From Companilactobacillus ginsenosidimutans (GTDB lineage Bacteria > Bacillota > Bacilli > Lactobacillales > Lactobacillaceae), in NCBI RefSeq assembly GCF_001050475.1, contig NZ_CP012034.1, forward strand, positions 1,488,001-1,552,000: a stretch of 64,000 nt of DNA. The letters are read 5' to 3'. Shown here one piece after another: positions 35,749 through 44,257 of the stretch. Position 1 is the stretch's first letter. Every line of letters begins with the position of its first letter. Both the position numbers and the translations under genes were made by a program. The notes under the pieces are model-generated. The model searched no databases, was not told where the DNA came from, and worked only from the letters and a program-made list of their open reading frames with translations.

Positions 35749-36504
35749 TTAAATATAATTAATTTTCAATCCAGCCCAAGAAGAAATTCCACGTAGATAA
35801 ACTGTTGGGCTATCACTGTCGACGTCTTTGAAACCAACTTCATCGACAGTTCCAACATCATTACCTTTCATCTCGTTAACTAAATTCCAGTTCTTAGGAA
35901 TGAACAAATCCAATCCTCCAAGTGAAACATCAAGATTAATTTCGGCAGTATCTTTGATGGTTACATTTTCAAAATACACCTTGGCGTTACCCATTGAAAC
36001 TGTGATATCTGCACTTTGAAAGTCGTCAGATGTGATATACCTAACACTACTTCCCATTCTGACACTAACTTCGACGTTAGACTGAGCAGAAGTTTGAACA
36101 TCAACAGGACGATGATTATGATTAAAATTTTCGCCATGATGAGCCATGCCGCGATATGCGCCATAATGATGATTCATCCAAGGACGATGTTTAATTAATA
36201 ACGGTCTGAACACGAGTGATAATCCGATACTAATTAGTAACGCTGCGCCTAAAATTGTCCATGGAACTAAAGTTGTAATCCCTAAAAATTTTGCATAAAT
36301 TATTGCCAGAAACGCCAGTGAAAATACGGCGCCTGGAATTGCATAATAAACCACACTCTTAATAAATATTGCTACTAAAAAGATTGTTAAAACAACCTTC
36401 CAAATACTCATATCAATAGTGAACATGTGCAGCTGACTAGCAACCAACACGCCAGCGCCAACTAATAAAAATAGTCCCCAGAAAATTCCATTTCTATTTC
36501 TCAT
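35749..36504 (-). CDS. LiaF-like membrane protein
   Basis: The first 105 residues hold four hydrophobic segments. A His-rich loop (HHYGAYRGMAHHGENFNHNH) follows, and the C-terminal 110 residues match the LiaF C-terminal/DUF2154 beta-solenoid domain (ITVSMGNAKVYFENVTI, LGGLDLFIPKNW, NEMKGNDVG). LiaF proteins repress cell-envelope stress kinases. Here there is no LiaRS; the gene is one base downstream of a LytTR regulator, so the two probably form a regulator-inhibitor pair. Confidence 0.87.
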   Translation of the reverse strand: MRNRNGIFWGLFLLVGAGVLVASQLHMFTIDMSIWKVVLTIFLVAIFIKSVVYYAIPGAVFSLAFLAIIYAKFLGITTLVPWTILGAALLISIGLSLVFRPLLIKHRPWMNHHYGAYRGMAHHGENFNHNHRPVDVQTSAQSNVEVSVRMGSSVRYITSDDFQSADITVSMGNAKVYFENVTIKDTAEINLDVSLGGLDLFIPKNWNLVNEMKGNDVGTVDEVGFKDVDSDSPTVYLRGISSWAGLKINYI

Positions 36505-36505
36505 A

Positions 36506-36958
36506 TTATAACTTCCTTTGATTTAATCTATTTTTTAGTTCCTTCAAAAACCGTCGAGAAACATAAACACTCTTGTATGAATCCCTAAACTGGACCAAAT
36601 TGCCCGTCACCGAAGTCGACAACGACAAAATTTCATCAACATTCAAAATCGATGATTTCGAAATTCTCAGAAAATTATTAGGCAAATTATCTTCCAGTTC
36701 ATAAAGACGGTGATGAACTAAATAAGAATTATCAGTTGTGTGAGCATAAATATTTCTATCATTAGTTTCGAAAAACAGCACGTCACTCAAAGCAATTGAG
36801 TAAACCGAGCCCTCAGAATACCCATTGATAGTCCCAAGCTGACTTTCAATATCTTTGATTTTATTCAAAATATCATTAAACTCATCATCTTTCTCAGATG
36901 ATCTAATCACAATTTCTTTTTCAGAATATTGTGGAGAAATATCTATCCTTATTTTCAC
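36506..36958 (-). CDS. LytTR-domain transcriptional regulator without a receiver domain
   Basis: I choose the GTG at 36958, nine bases after AAGGGA; the ATG at 36985 overlaps that site. The 150-residue protein has a short coiled N-terminal part and a LytTR domain with VLFFETNDRNIYAHT, NFLRISKSSILNV and YVSRRFLKELKNRL. LytTR domains bind paired 9-bp direct repeats. It lacks a phosphorylation receiver, as in stand-alone LytTR regulatory systems whose partner is a membrane inhibitor; the LiaF-like gene follows directly. Confidence 0.88.
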   Translation of the reverse strand: MKIRIDISPQYSEKEIVIRSSEKDDEFNDILNKIKDIESQLGTINGYSEGSVYSIALSDVLFFETNDRNIYAHTTDNSYLVHHRLYELEDNLPNNFLRISKSSILNVDEILSLSTSVTGNLVQFRDSYKSVYVSRRFLKELKNRLNQRKL

Positions 36959-37023
36959 AACCAACAATCCCTTCGATAAAATCATTACACCACATAACCA
37001 ATTCTTTGACCATACAATCTGAC

Positions 37024-37053
37024 TAAGCGGTCAATATAGAAACATAAGCGGTA
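37024..37053 (-). promoter_or_regulatory. Paired direct repeat, predicted LytTR binding site
   Basis: On the minus strand ACCGCTTAT and ACCGCTTAG are separated by 12 bases, a 21-bp period. This equals the spacing of AgrA/ComE sites (AC-x-x-TT-x-A-G). It lies 65 bases upstream of the LytTR start, so autoregulation is likely. Confidence 0.75.
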
Positions 37054-37210
37054 AAAAAACCATCCAACCGTAAAAGTTGAATGGCTAATTTATCATATAT
37101 AATATCAAATTTAAGTCGAATTTCTAAATATACCAACTATCAATAATATTGGTTATTAAACTAGTGCTGCATTCATTCCCGCTAATATATCAAATAGAAT
37201 CAACACTAGT

Positions 37211-37385
37211 CGGAGGTGGAAACGACGAAGCCAGCAGTGAAAGTAGTGTTGGCGATTTATCGCCTACAGTACTGGACGAGTTTTAAGACTTGCAAGATCC
37301 ACGCAAGGCTTAAAACCGAGACCCGAGACCAAGGCTCGGGTCGGTCCCACAGCAGGCTTCGTCGTTTCCACCGCAGACGGCAGTC
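37211..37385 (-). ncRNA. GC-rich structured element, copy B
   Basis: This has the same plan as the element at 21844-22015, read on the minus strand. An 18-bp outer helix (37355-37372 with 37215-37232) has an entirely different sequence from copy A yet is perfectly paired. Hairpin 1 (37335-37342 with 37320-37327) has different stem bases but the identical loop CCTTGGT. The junction bases GGGACC and AAAACTCGTCC are identical to copy A. It begins 12 bases beyond the stop of the NlpC/P60 gene, so it could be part of that transcript's 3' end. Confidence 0.7.
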
Positions 37386-37396
37386 AACCACTAACT

Positions 37397-38560
37397 TTAA
37401 TTAAATATTCGAACCCCAAATGAAGGAGCAAAACTAGAAGAAATAGAATCAATCTTAACGTTAGTACCAGGACGTAATGCGTTTAAATACTGATTATCGC
37501 CTAAGTACAAAGCAACATGATAAGTAGCCCCAGCAGGACCCCAGAACACAAGATCCCCACGTTGTAAATCATTCAATGAAACCTTAGTACCAGCAGATTC
37601 CTGTGGTACAGTCCAAGAACCGATGTTGTCACCGGTAACTTGACGGAATACGTATTGCATCAAACCAGAACAGTCAAAACTGTCTGGCCCCTTAGCGTTC
37701 CAAACATAAGGTTTGCCAAGTTGATCCTTAGCAGCTGAAATTACATCTTCAATTACTTGATCTTTAGATTTCCCATTCAATGAAACGGCAGGACGTTTTG
37801 TGGCAATTTGATTAGTAACAGCTGATGGAATCCAGCCACCACTACTTAATTCATACCAAATACCATCATTTTCTTGAAGTGTTGATGAAACCTGTAATAA
37901 TTTTCCAGCAGAAACTGAACCTGCTGTGCCTGAACCGTAATTGTCATTGTTGTAAATTTCTGTATCCTTAGTAACTCTTACTGCGGCAAAGTTAGGATCC
38001 CAAGTGTTTGCGGCTGAATCTGGGAATGACTCATTATTAATTTTTGTATATGTACCATCGATCCATTGATTATTTCCTATTAGATACCAAGCATTTCCGT
38101 TAGAATCGATAACTTTTTGTGAGAACTTCCATTGAGTTCCGTTAGTCAATTTTTGACCAGATGCAGACTTGTTAGCACCATATCCGTTGTACAAATCGAT
38201 ACCATCTGATGGTGCATAAGCGATAGTTGCTACACCAGTATTGCTAACAGAATCTGAAGATGAATCACTGTTACCATTTTCCACTTCAACATCAGAAGTT
38301 CTGACATATTCGTCAGTTGAAACACGATAGAAGCTGCCTTTGTCAGCAACTTGAATTTCCTTGTCAAAAACCCAGCCAGTGTTTGCGGCTAAAGAACGGT
38401 TTTTAACTAGTTCACCTTTTGAATTATATAAAGATGTCATTTTTGTAGTATTTACAACACCACTGGTTGCTGCATCAGCGTTTGTTGCCCCATTGCTAAA
38501 CATAAATCCACCAATAGCTCCCACAGTAACTAAGAAAGTAGTTAGAGTTTTTTTATACAT
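37397..38560 (-). CDS. Secreted NlpC/P60 peptidoglycan endopeptidase with SLAP-type repeats
   Basis: It has a signal peptide (MYKKTLTTFLVTVGAIGGFMF, cleavage near ADA-A), then three surface-layer-like modules of about 55 residues (TSLYNSKGELVKNRSL, IDLYNGYGANKSASGQKL, TEIYNNDNYGSGTAGSV) with conserved W and V/I positions that bind the wall. The C-terminal NlpC/P60 domain has the catalytic Cys in DSFDCSGLMQYVF and His in TYHVALYLGDNQYLNA. It should cut D-Glu-diamino-acid bonds in stem peptides, in turnover or cell separation. The frame is intact (387 residues). Confidence 0.93.
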   Translation of the reverse strand: MYKKTLTTFLVTVGAIGGFMFSNGATNADAATSGVVNTTKMTSLYNSKGELVKNRSLAANTGWVFDKEIQVADKGSFYRVSTDEYVRTSDVEVENGNSDSSSDSVSNTGVATIAYAPSDGIDLYNGYGANKSASGQKLTNGTQWKFSQKVIDSNGNAWYLIGNNQWIDGTYTKINNESFPDSAANTWDPNFAAVRVTKDTEIYNNDNYGSGTAGSVSAGKLLQVSSTLQENDGIWYELSSGGWIPSAVTNQIATKRPAVSLNGKSKDQVIEDVISAAKDQLGKPYVWNAKGPDSFDCSGLMQYVFRQVTGDNIGSWTVPQESAGTKVSLNDLQRGDLVFWGPAGATYHVALYLGDNQYLNALRPGTNVKIDSISSSFAPSFGVRIFN

Positions 38561-38675
38561 ATATTATTTCCCTCTTATTTCTATCCATCTACTGGATAAT
38601 CATCCTATAAAGATTATCATCAGTTGATAATTTGTACAACTTATTAAATATTACAATAGTATAAAAATTATATTA

Positions 38676-38716
38676 AAAAGGAGCTAGATCTTATTTTCAA
38701 GATCTAACTCCTTAGG
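38676..38716 (-). terminator. Terminator downstream of the aldo/keto reductase
   Basis: On the minus strand aaggag-ttagatctt pairs with aagatctag-ctcctt and T5 follows. Confidence 0.8.
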
Positions 38717-38719
38717 TTT

Positions 38720-38825
38720 TCTACCATTTACTTTCTTGTCGTTCGTTGGTGTAGCCAACACTTTCAACTGTTGCGCACGCTCATGAAGCGTACGTTCCTT
38801 CGTAAAAGAACTTAGTTCATGCAAT
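38720..38825 (-). ncRNA. Hairpin-rich 3' region, possible small RNA or UTR structure
   Basis: Between the aldo/keto reductase stop and its terminator, 115 bases form strong hairpins: CGTACGCT with AGCGTGCG around loop TCATG (about 38780-38800), and GTTGG with CCAAC around a 5-base loop (about 38741-38756). No reading frame is present. It could be a 3'-derived RNA. Confidence 0.4.
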
Positions 38826-38831
38826 CAATTT

Positions 38832-39815
38832 TTACCACTTATATTGAACTGGATTTTTAATGTACTTATCATACACATCGCGAACGATTTCCATTTGTTC
38901 TGGTGTGAATGCTGGTTCATCAGCAGCAATAACATTTCTCTCAATCTGTTCTGGCTTTGAAGCTCCAGGGATTACTGTGCTAACAGCATCGGACATCAAA
39001 ATATAGCGAAGTGCCATTTGAGCTAATTTGTCGCCGGCATTCAATCTTTCTTTCAACTCACTTGCGGCCTTGACACCTGTAGCAAAGTCTACGCCAGAAA
39101 AAGTTTCTCCAGCATCGAACTCTTCACCTTTACGGTTAGTTGTTCGGTGGTCGTTCTTGCCAAACTTGGTGTCGAGGGTGTATTTACCGCTCAACAATCC
39201 ACTGGCGAGTGGGACTCTGGCGATGATTCCGACGTCATGTTCCTTGGCCATCCTGAAAAAGTTATCTGTTGGACGCAAGCGGAACATGTTATAGATGATT
39301 TCAACTGATGAAATGTCGAAGTCGAGTGCTTTCATGCCCTCTTCAACTTTTTCAACGCTGACACCATAATTCCTGATTTTGCCTTCTTTTTTCAACTTAT
39401 CCAAAGTGAAAAATGGTTCTGGGTTGTAGAAAACTTCAGTTGGTGGACAGTGTAACAAAACGTTGTCGAGCGCATCGACATCTAAGTTTGTTAGGCAGTC
39501 CTCAACATATTTGGTGATATTTTTCTTGTTATATCCACTAGCAACGTGAGGATTAAGGCGACGTCCAACTTTTGTTGAGATAAACACTTTATCCTCTTTG
39601 CCTTTGATAAATTTAGCCAATGCACGCTGACTCTCGCCATCTTGGTAGACATCAGCTGTATCGAAAAAGTTTACACCTGCATCATAGGCAGCTTCCAAAG
39701 TTGCTTGGGCGTCCTTTTCATCGAAGGGATCTCCCCATTTTGAACCTAGTTGCCAAGTTCCAAGTGAAACCTCACTGGCGTTAAAGTTTGTTTTTCCAAA
39801 TCTACGATATTTCAT
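38832..39815 (-). CDS. Aldo/keto reductase
   Basis: This 327-residue NADPH-dependent barrel enzyme has the family pattern SLGTWQLGSKWGD, NFFDTADVYQDGESQRAL (catalytic Asp and Tyr), KVGRRLNPHV (Lys) and LLHCPPTEV (His), then GIIARVPLASGLLSG and VIPGASKPEQIERN, the cofactor-binding end. The physiological carbonyl substrate is unknown. The gene is monocistronic. Confidence 0.92.
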   Translation of the reverse strand: MKYRRFGKTNFNASEVSLGTWQLGSKWGDPFDEKDAQATLEAAYDAGVNFFDTADVYQDGESQRALAKFIKGKEDKVFISTKVGRRLNPHVASGYNKKNITKYVEDCLTNLDVDALDNVLLHCPPTEVFYNPEPFFTLDKLKKEGKIRNYGVSVEKVEEGMKALDFDISSVEIIYNMFRLRPTDNFFRMAKEHDVGIIARVPLASGLLSGKYTLDTKFGKNDHRTTNRKGEEFDAGETFSGVDFATGVKAASELKERLNAGDKLAQMALRYILMSDAVSTVIPGASKPEQIERNVIAADEPAFTPEQMEIVRDVYDKYIKNPVQYKW

Positions 39816-39890
39816 AGTCGCCCTCCCAAGGTTGTTATATCAATTTTGATGTTATCACTATGAAATTGGTTATACCAGTATATCAATTAC

Positions 39891-41659
39891 CTAATTCACC
39901 ATCTGCTCATTGACATATTGAGCGTACAATTCATGGTCCTTCATCAATCCTTTGTGAGTCCCGTGACCTGTGACCGTTCCATGTTCGATGAAGTAAATTT
40001 GGTCTGCATCGACGATGGTCGATAGTCTGTGAGCAATTACTAAGGTTGTTCTGCCGACCATCAATTGATCTAATGCACGTTGAACCTTTTCTTCTGATTC
40101 TGAATCTAGACTCGCTGTTGCTTCGTCCAACATCAAGATTTTTGGATCACGTAAGAAGGCTCGAGCGATGGCGATTCGTTGCTTTTGTCCACCTGAAAGT
40201 TTGACACCGCGTTCGCCAATTTGTGTATCTAGTTTTTCTGGAAAATCTTTGACGAATCCATCGGCATAGGCTAATGACAATCCATGCCACAACTCATCGT
40301 CAGTTAGTGTTTTATTCAATCCATACTGCAAATTATCGCGAATCGTTCCAGCAAATACGGCTGAATCTTGTGATACGTAGCCGATTTGAGAACGCCAACT
40401 TGCGAGGTCGATGTCTTGGATATTTTGTGTTCCAACATAAACTCCACCGTTATCTGGTTGATAAAATCTTTCTAACAAGGCGAAAATTGTCGATTTTCCG
40501 CCACCACTTGGTCCGGCAAAAGCTATGACAGTATTGGGTTTAGCCTCAAATGATACGTTATGCAAAATTTGGTGGTCGGCGTCATAACTAAAGTTGATGT
40601 CAGCGGCTGTAATAGTTTTTCCTTCGACGTCAACGGCTTTTCCTGGAGTTTCTATTTCTGGTTCTGTTCCAAGCATTTCTTGAATACGTTCAGTTGAACC
40701 CATTGCCTTCTGAACTTGTGAGAAGAATGTCGCAAAACTGGCAATTGGTGTGATTATATTGAATAAATATAGTAGAAAAGCAAGAGTGAACCACTTGAAA
40801 GAGTTCCTTGTTGAATTCTGACGGCACCATAACCCAGAATTCCGACGAACATAACTAGCATTACAGTGGTCATGATAGGTTGAAGTACAGCTTCTACTTT
40901 GGCATCTTTAACACCGACTTTGAAAATTTTATCGATGAAGCCACTACCAGTTTTCTTTTCAAATTCTTCACCGTTGCTGGATTTGATTAGACGAACTTCA
41001 GATAGCTTTTCACTGACGTCAGCGTTGAAATCAGCAGTTGTTGCCTGTAATTTACGACCTAGACGAGACATAATTTTACCGATTGGCAATAAAATTGCGA
41101 CGAAAATTGGAACAGCGGCGAACATTAACGCTGCCATCTTCCAGTCCATGAAGAACAGGATAATCATTGAACCAACTAGCTGAATAGCACCAGTTACAAA
41201 GTTTGGAAATTGAGATGTTATCAAATCTTTAATAACGCTAGTATCATTGACTAAACGGGAACTACTTTCGCCAGATTTATGATCATCGAAATAACCCACT
41301 GGTAATTTAAGCAGATGTTCCCATAATTTTTCACGAAGCGTTTTGACGGAAGTTTCACCGACATATCTGAGGATAAATCCGCCAATTGTACCGAATCCTA
41401 GTTGAATTGCGAAGGCAACTCCCAGGACAACAATCATTTTGCTGTCAATTTTTGACAAACTGCTGGAATCGACCAGGCCTTTGGTCAGTTGTGGAACGAT
41501 TAGGCTGGCCCCACTAGTGACCAAACTTAGCAGCATTCCTAAAACGAACAGTGACTTCTTGGGATTAACGCTGTTTATTAAACTTATAAAATCTTTGAAC
41601 TTGAAATTACCCGTTCTCTTGGGTATTTCACGTTGCATCATAGCTCCATCACGCATATA
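39891..41659 (-). pseudogene. LmrA-type ABC multidrug exporter gene with a frameshift
   Basis: A half-transporter with an N-terminal six-helix membrane domain and a C-terminal ATPase. The upstream frame (41659 to 40754) ends after LSSGSLLLFYYIYSI; the next frame continues at once as LAFLLYLFNIITPIASFAT and MGSTERIQEMLG. One missing base near 40781-40786 explains the break. The ATPase is complete: Walker A AGPSGGGKST, LSGGQKQRIAIARA, ILMLDEATASLD, VIAHRLST. The start is ATG 41659, eight bases after GAGGT. As read, no full transporter is made. Confidence 0.9.
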
Positions 41660-41682
41660 TCTGACCTCGAAATTCATAATTA

Positions 41683-41739
41683 TTCGGTACCGAACTTAAT
41701 TGCAAAAACGATTATAATTCGGTACCGAAAGAATTGCAA
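41683..41739 (-). promoter_or_regulatory. Promoter with two identical palindromic operators
   Basis: The ABC exporter promoter has TTGCAA (41734-41739) and TATAAT (41711-41716) 17 bases apart. A perfect palindrome TTCGGTACCGAA fills part of the spacer (41718-41729), and a second identical copy lies just downstream of the -10 box (41683-41694), 35 bp away. This is a strong repressor arrangement. The regulator is not next to it. Confidence 0.85.
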
Positions 41740-41816
41740 TAGTTTTGGATAAATATTTTTCTCAGGTATCATTTTTGTTATATTATGAACTTATATAAAG
41801 AGAGCGAGGAGATATT

Positions 41817-42494
41817 ATGAAAAAAGCTTTGGTTGTTTTAACTAATGTGACTCGTTACAAAGGAACCACTGACCCCACTGGATTGTGGCTCGGTGAGGCG
41901 ACTGAATTTGTTGAAGAAGTCGAAGATGCCGGAATTGATGTAGATTATGTCAGTCCCAACGGCGGATTCGTTCCACTAGATCCACGAGGAATGAAATATG
42001 TCGACGAATCCATTATGAAAATGTATGAGAGTAACGATTTCCAACAACGTGCTTTAATTCATTCGATGAAACCTTCTGAGGTTGATCCTGATGATTATTT
42101 CGTAATTTACTATACTGGTGGTCACGGTGTCATGTGGGACTTCCCAATGAATCCTGAGCTACAAAAAATAGCCCTCGCAATTTATCATAACGATGGCTAT
42201 ATTTCATCAGTTTGTCACGGAATTGCCGGTCTTTTGAATATCAAAGACGACGATGGCGAATATGTTATTAAAGGTAAGAAGATTACCGGATTTACCACAA
42301 GCGAAGAAATGCTCGCTGGAAAACGTAAAGTTGTGCCCTTCTTGAACGAAGATATGGCTAGACAACGTGGGGCAATCTTTGAGAAAAAGCGTGCTTATAA
42401 GGAGTTTGCAGTTCAGGATGGACATTTGATTACTGGACAGAATCCATTTTCACCACGTGCTGTGGCTAAACTGCTGTTGAAAGCAGTCAACTAA
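41817..42494 (+). CDS. DJ-1/PfpI family protein (Hsp31-like glutamine amidotransferase class I)
   Basis: The 225 residues contain YYTGGHGVMWDFPMNP and the nucleophile elbow SSVCHGIAGLLNI, typical of the larger Hsp31/YhbO-type members that act on methylglyoxal or damaged proteins. A GAGGAG site precedes the ATG. It diverges from the ABC exporter; the palindromes at 41683-41729 lie about 90 bases upstream, so joint control is possible. Confidence 0.9.
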   Translation: MKKALVVLTNVTRYKGTTDPTGLWLGEATEFVEEVEDAGIDVDYVSPNGGFVPLDPRGMKYVDESIMKMYESNDFQQRALIHSMKPSEVDPDDYFVIYYTGGHGVMWDFPMNPELQKIALAIYHNDGYISSVCHGIAGLLNIKDDDGEYVIKGKKITGFTTSEEMLAGKRKVVPFLNEDMARQRGAIFEKKRAYKEFAVQDGHLITGQNPFSPRAVAKLLLKAVN

Positions 42495-42531
42495 AAAAAT
42501 CAACGAGTTAATATACTCGTTGATTTTTTCT
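42492..42531. terminator. Bidirectional terminator
   Basis: aaaatcaacgagt pairs with actcgttgatttt, and T-runs lie on both strands, between the DJ-1 gene and higA. Confidence 0.88.
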
Positions 42532-42552
42532 TTACACATAATCCTATATTAC

Positions 42553-43656
42553 TTATTTCGCAAATTTATATCGAACATGTAAGTTTGACAATTGTCTATA
42601 GTCAAGGTACTTCTCATTTTGAAGACGTCCAAGCACAATGTCTTCATGAATGTCTATTGAATTGGCAAATAATTCGATTGATTTTCTTGTGAAATCACCT
42701 TTTTCGATAAAGGATTCCCATGATTTTTTGGGAATAAGGACATTAGCTGCCCAATTATCTGCTTCTTTTTCTTCATTCGTTTTTCCGTACTCTTGATTAA
42801 TTGTAAAAAACGGACTCTTTTTATGAAGGACAATGTGCCCTAACTCATGAAAAAATGTGAACCAGAAATTATCATGTGTCTTTTGTCTTATACTTAATTC
42901 TATTACCGCTTTTGGGTATGGTGAAAGCCACCTTGTACATCCACTTACTCGGCTTTTTGGCAGTTCAGGTACAATTACTACCGCAATGCCAGTTGAGGCA
43001 GCCAATTTTTGTAGTTTTGGAAAAAATTTCTTTATATCAGTCTCAAGACTCAATCGACGAAACTCTGGGATCAACGTTTTTAATTTTTTGGCATCAAAAT
43101 CTTCAGTCTCAATATTGTTGGCTTTTATTATTCCTGCCTGTAACCATGAGTGTAGAGAATAATTATTTACCTTAAACTTATCATCACTTGCTCTAAATGC
43201 ACCTATACTAAGCGGATCATCATTTATTTTTTTCTTTAATACTTCGATGGAAGACACTCTAAAAAACTTTAAAATATTATCAAGTCGTTCAGATTTATTT
43301 TTTGTATTTGGGACTAATCCTGCTTTTGATAATTCAGTATATGGAAATTTCTTTGAATATTCGTTATTCTCTTCAAGCTCTTTTTCATTCCTTTTCTTTT
43401 CTAAAAAGTCATCATATTGCAATTGCAAGTTCAACCAAAATTTTGCTGGAACGTCAAAAACATATTCCAACTGATTCGCTGTCTCAGGTAGAATACGAGT
43501 CTTTCCACTAATTACTTCAGAAATGTGTTTCCTAGTTGTTCCCATGTTCTCAGCCAGTTCTGATTGGGTCATATTGATTTCTTCTAAGGATTCACGAATT
43601 GTGTCTCCAGGAAGTGAATTGTAATCAGTTTCAACTTTATACATTTTAATTGCCAT
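42553..43656 (-). CDS. higA: HigA-type antitoxin with an ImmA/IrrE metallopeptidase domain
   Basis: Residues 15-70 are the HigA XRE domain (GDTIRESLEEINMTQSELAENMGTTRKHISEVISGK, seen in two parts). The C-terminal part is an ImmA/IrrE domain with the zinc motif FHELGHIVLHK and the third ligand in EKEADNWAANVLI. Classic HigA is about 100 residues; this is 367. The gene overlaps the toxin gene by 11 bases and follows it, the HigBA order. It should bind the toxin and repress its own operon; the peptidase role is unknown. Confidence 0.9.
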   Translation of the reverse strand: MAIKMYKVETDYNSLPGDTIRESLEEINMTQSELAENMGTTRKHISEVISGKTRILPETANQLEYVFDVPAKFWLNLQLQYDDFLEKKRNEKELEENNEYSKKFPYTELSKAGLVPNTKNKSERLDNILKFFRVSSIEVLKKKINDDPLSIGAFRASDDKFKVNNYSLHSWLQAGIIKANNIETEDFDAKKLKTLIPEFRRLSLETDIKKFFPKLQKLAASTGIAVVIVPELPKSRVSGCTRWLSPYPKAVIELSIRQKTHDNFWFTFFHELGHIVLHKKSPFFTINQEYGKTNEEKEADNWAANVLIPKKSWESFIEKGDFTRKSIELFANSIDIHEDIVLGRLQNEKYLDYRQLSNLHVRYKFAK

Positions 43657-43975
43657 GATAGTCGATAACCTCCTTTATCAATATCGCAACTACTTCTTTT
43701 TTAGTTACCGTTGGTTCTTGGTTAGCATCAAGCCCTCGAAATACAAGCCGAACATTTCCCGTTAAATTAACTGCAAAATAATTATTATAATCTCCAGCCA
43801 ACTTGTGTAGACGCTGAGGTGGAAGATGACTAATTTCAGAAAGAGTCGACGCAGCTCGAAACTCCGTAATTCTTAGTTCTAATTTATTTGCTGTTATTTT
43901 TCCAAAGGCTTTTAGCATTGATCTATGGGATTGAATTATCTTGTTCATTCTCTTAGTTTCAGCAAATATTTCCAA
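43646..43975 (-). CDS. higB: HigB-type toxin
   Basis: This 109-residue RelE-superfamily protein shows the HigB pattern: FRAASTLSEISHLPPQRLHKLAG, YFAVNLTGNVRLVF and a C-terminal VAILIKEVIDYHGN. Such toxins cut mRNA at the ribosome. The start is TTG 43975 with AAAGG eight bases upstream; the ATG nine codons later is an alternative. It is first in the operon and overlaps higA. Confidence 0.9.
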   Translation of the reverse strand: MEIFAETKRMNKIIQSHRSMLKAFGKITANKLELRITEFRAASTLSEISHLPPQRLHKLAGDYNNYFAVNLTGNVRLVFRGLDANQEPTVTKKEVVAILIKEVIDYHGN

Positions 43976-43989
43976 AATGTGTAACCTTT

Positions 43990-44221
43990 CTGGTTAACGT
44001 TATTGGAAATAATTATACCATGATTGGGCGGATACTCACATACATTTTGCACTACAATATTAATCATTACCTAATATCGGATAATTTATGGTGAAACATA
44101 TTCTGGTATTCAATTCTTAAACTGATACTTGGCATTTACTCTGGCTGAAATGGGTTCAATCTTCTTTTTTCTAGCAGGTTGTAAACGCCTCAGATCCGTG
44201 ATGTACACCGAAACATTTACA
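43990..44221. other. Gene-free stretch
   Basis: About 230 bases lie between the higB start region and the terminator of the ABM gene. A 39-codon frame on the minus strand (44229-44110) starts inside the terminator hairpin, so I do not call it. No other signal is seen. Confidence 0.4.
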
Positions 44222-44257
44222 AAAAACATCAACCAATTTTCTGGTTGATGTTTTTAT
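44222..44257 (-). terminator. Terminator after the ABM-domain gene
   Basis: aacatcaacca pairs with tggttgatgtt, with T5-T6 on either strand. Confidence 0.85.

Noticed and set aside
44110..44229. A 39-codon minus-strand frame with a basic, plausible-looking sequence (LRRLQPARKKKIEPISARV)
   Set aside because: Its start codon lies within the terminator hairpin of the ABM gene and it has no ribosome site; it may be a remnant but cannot be supported.
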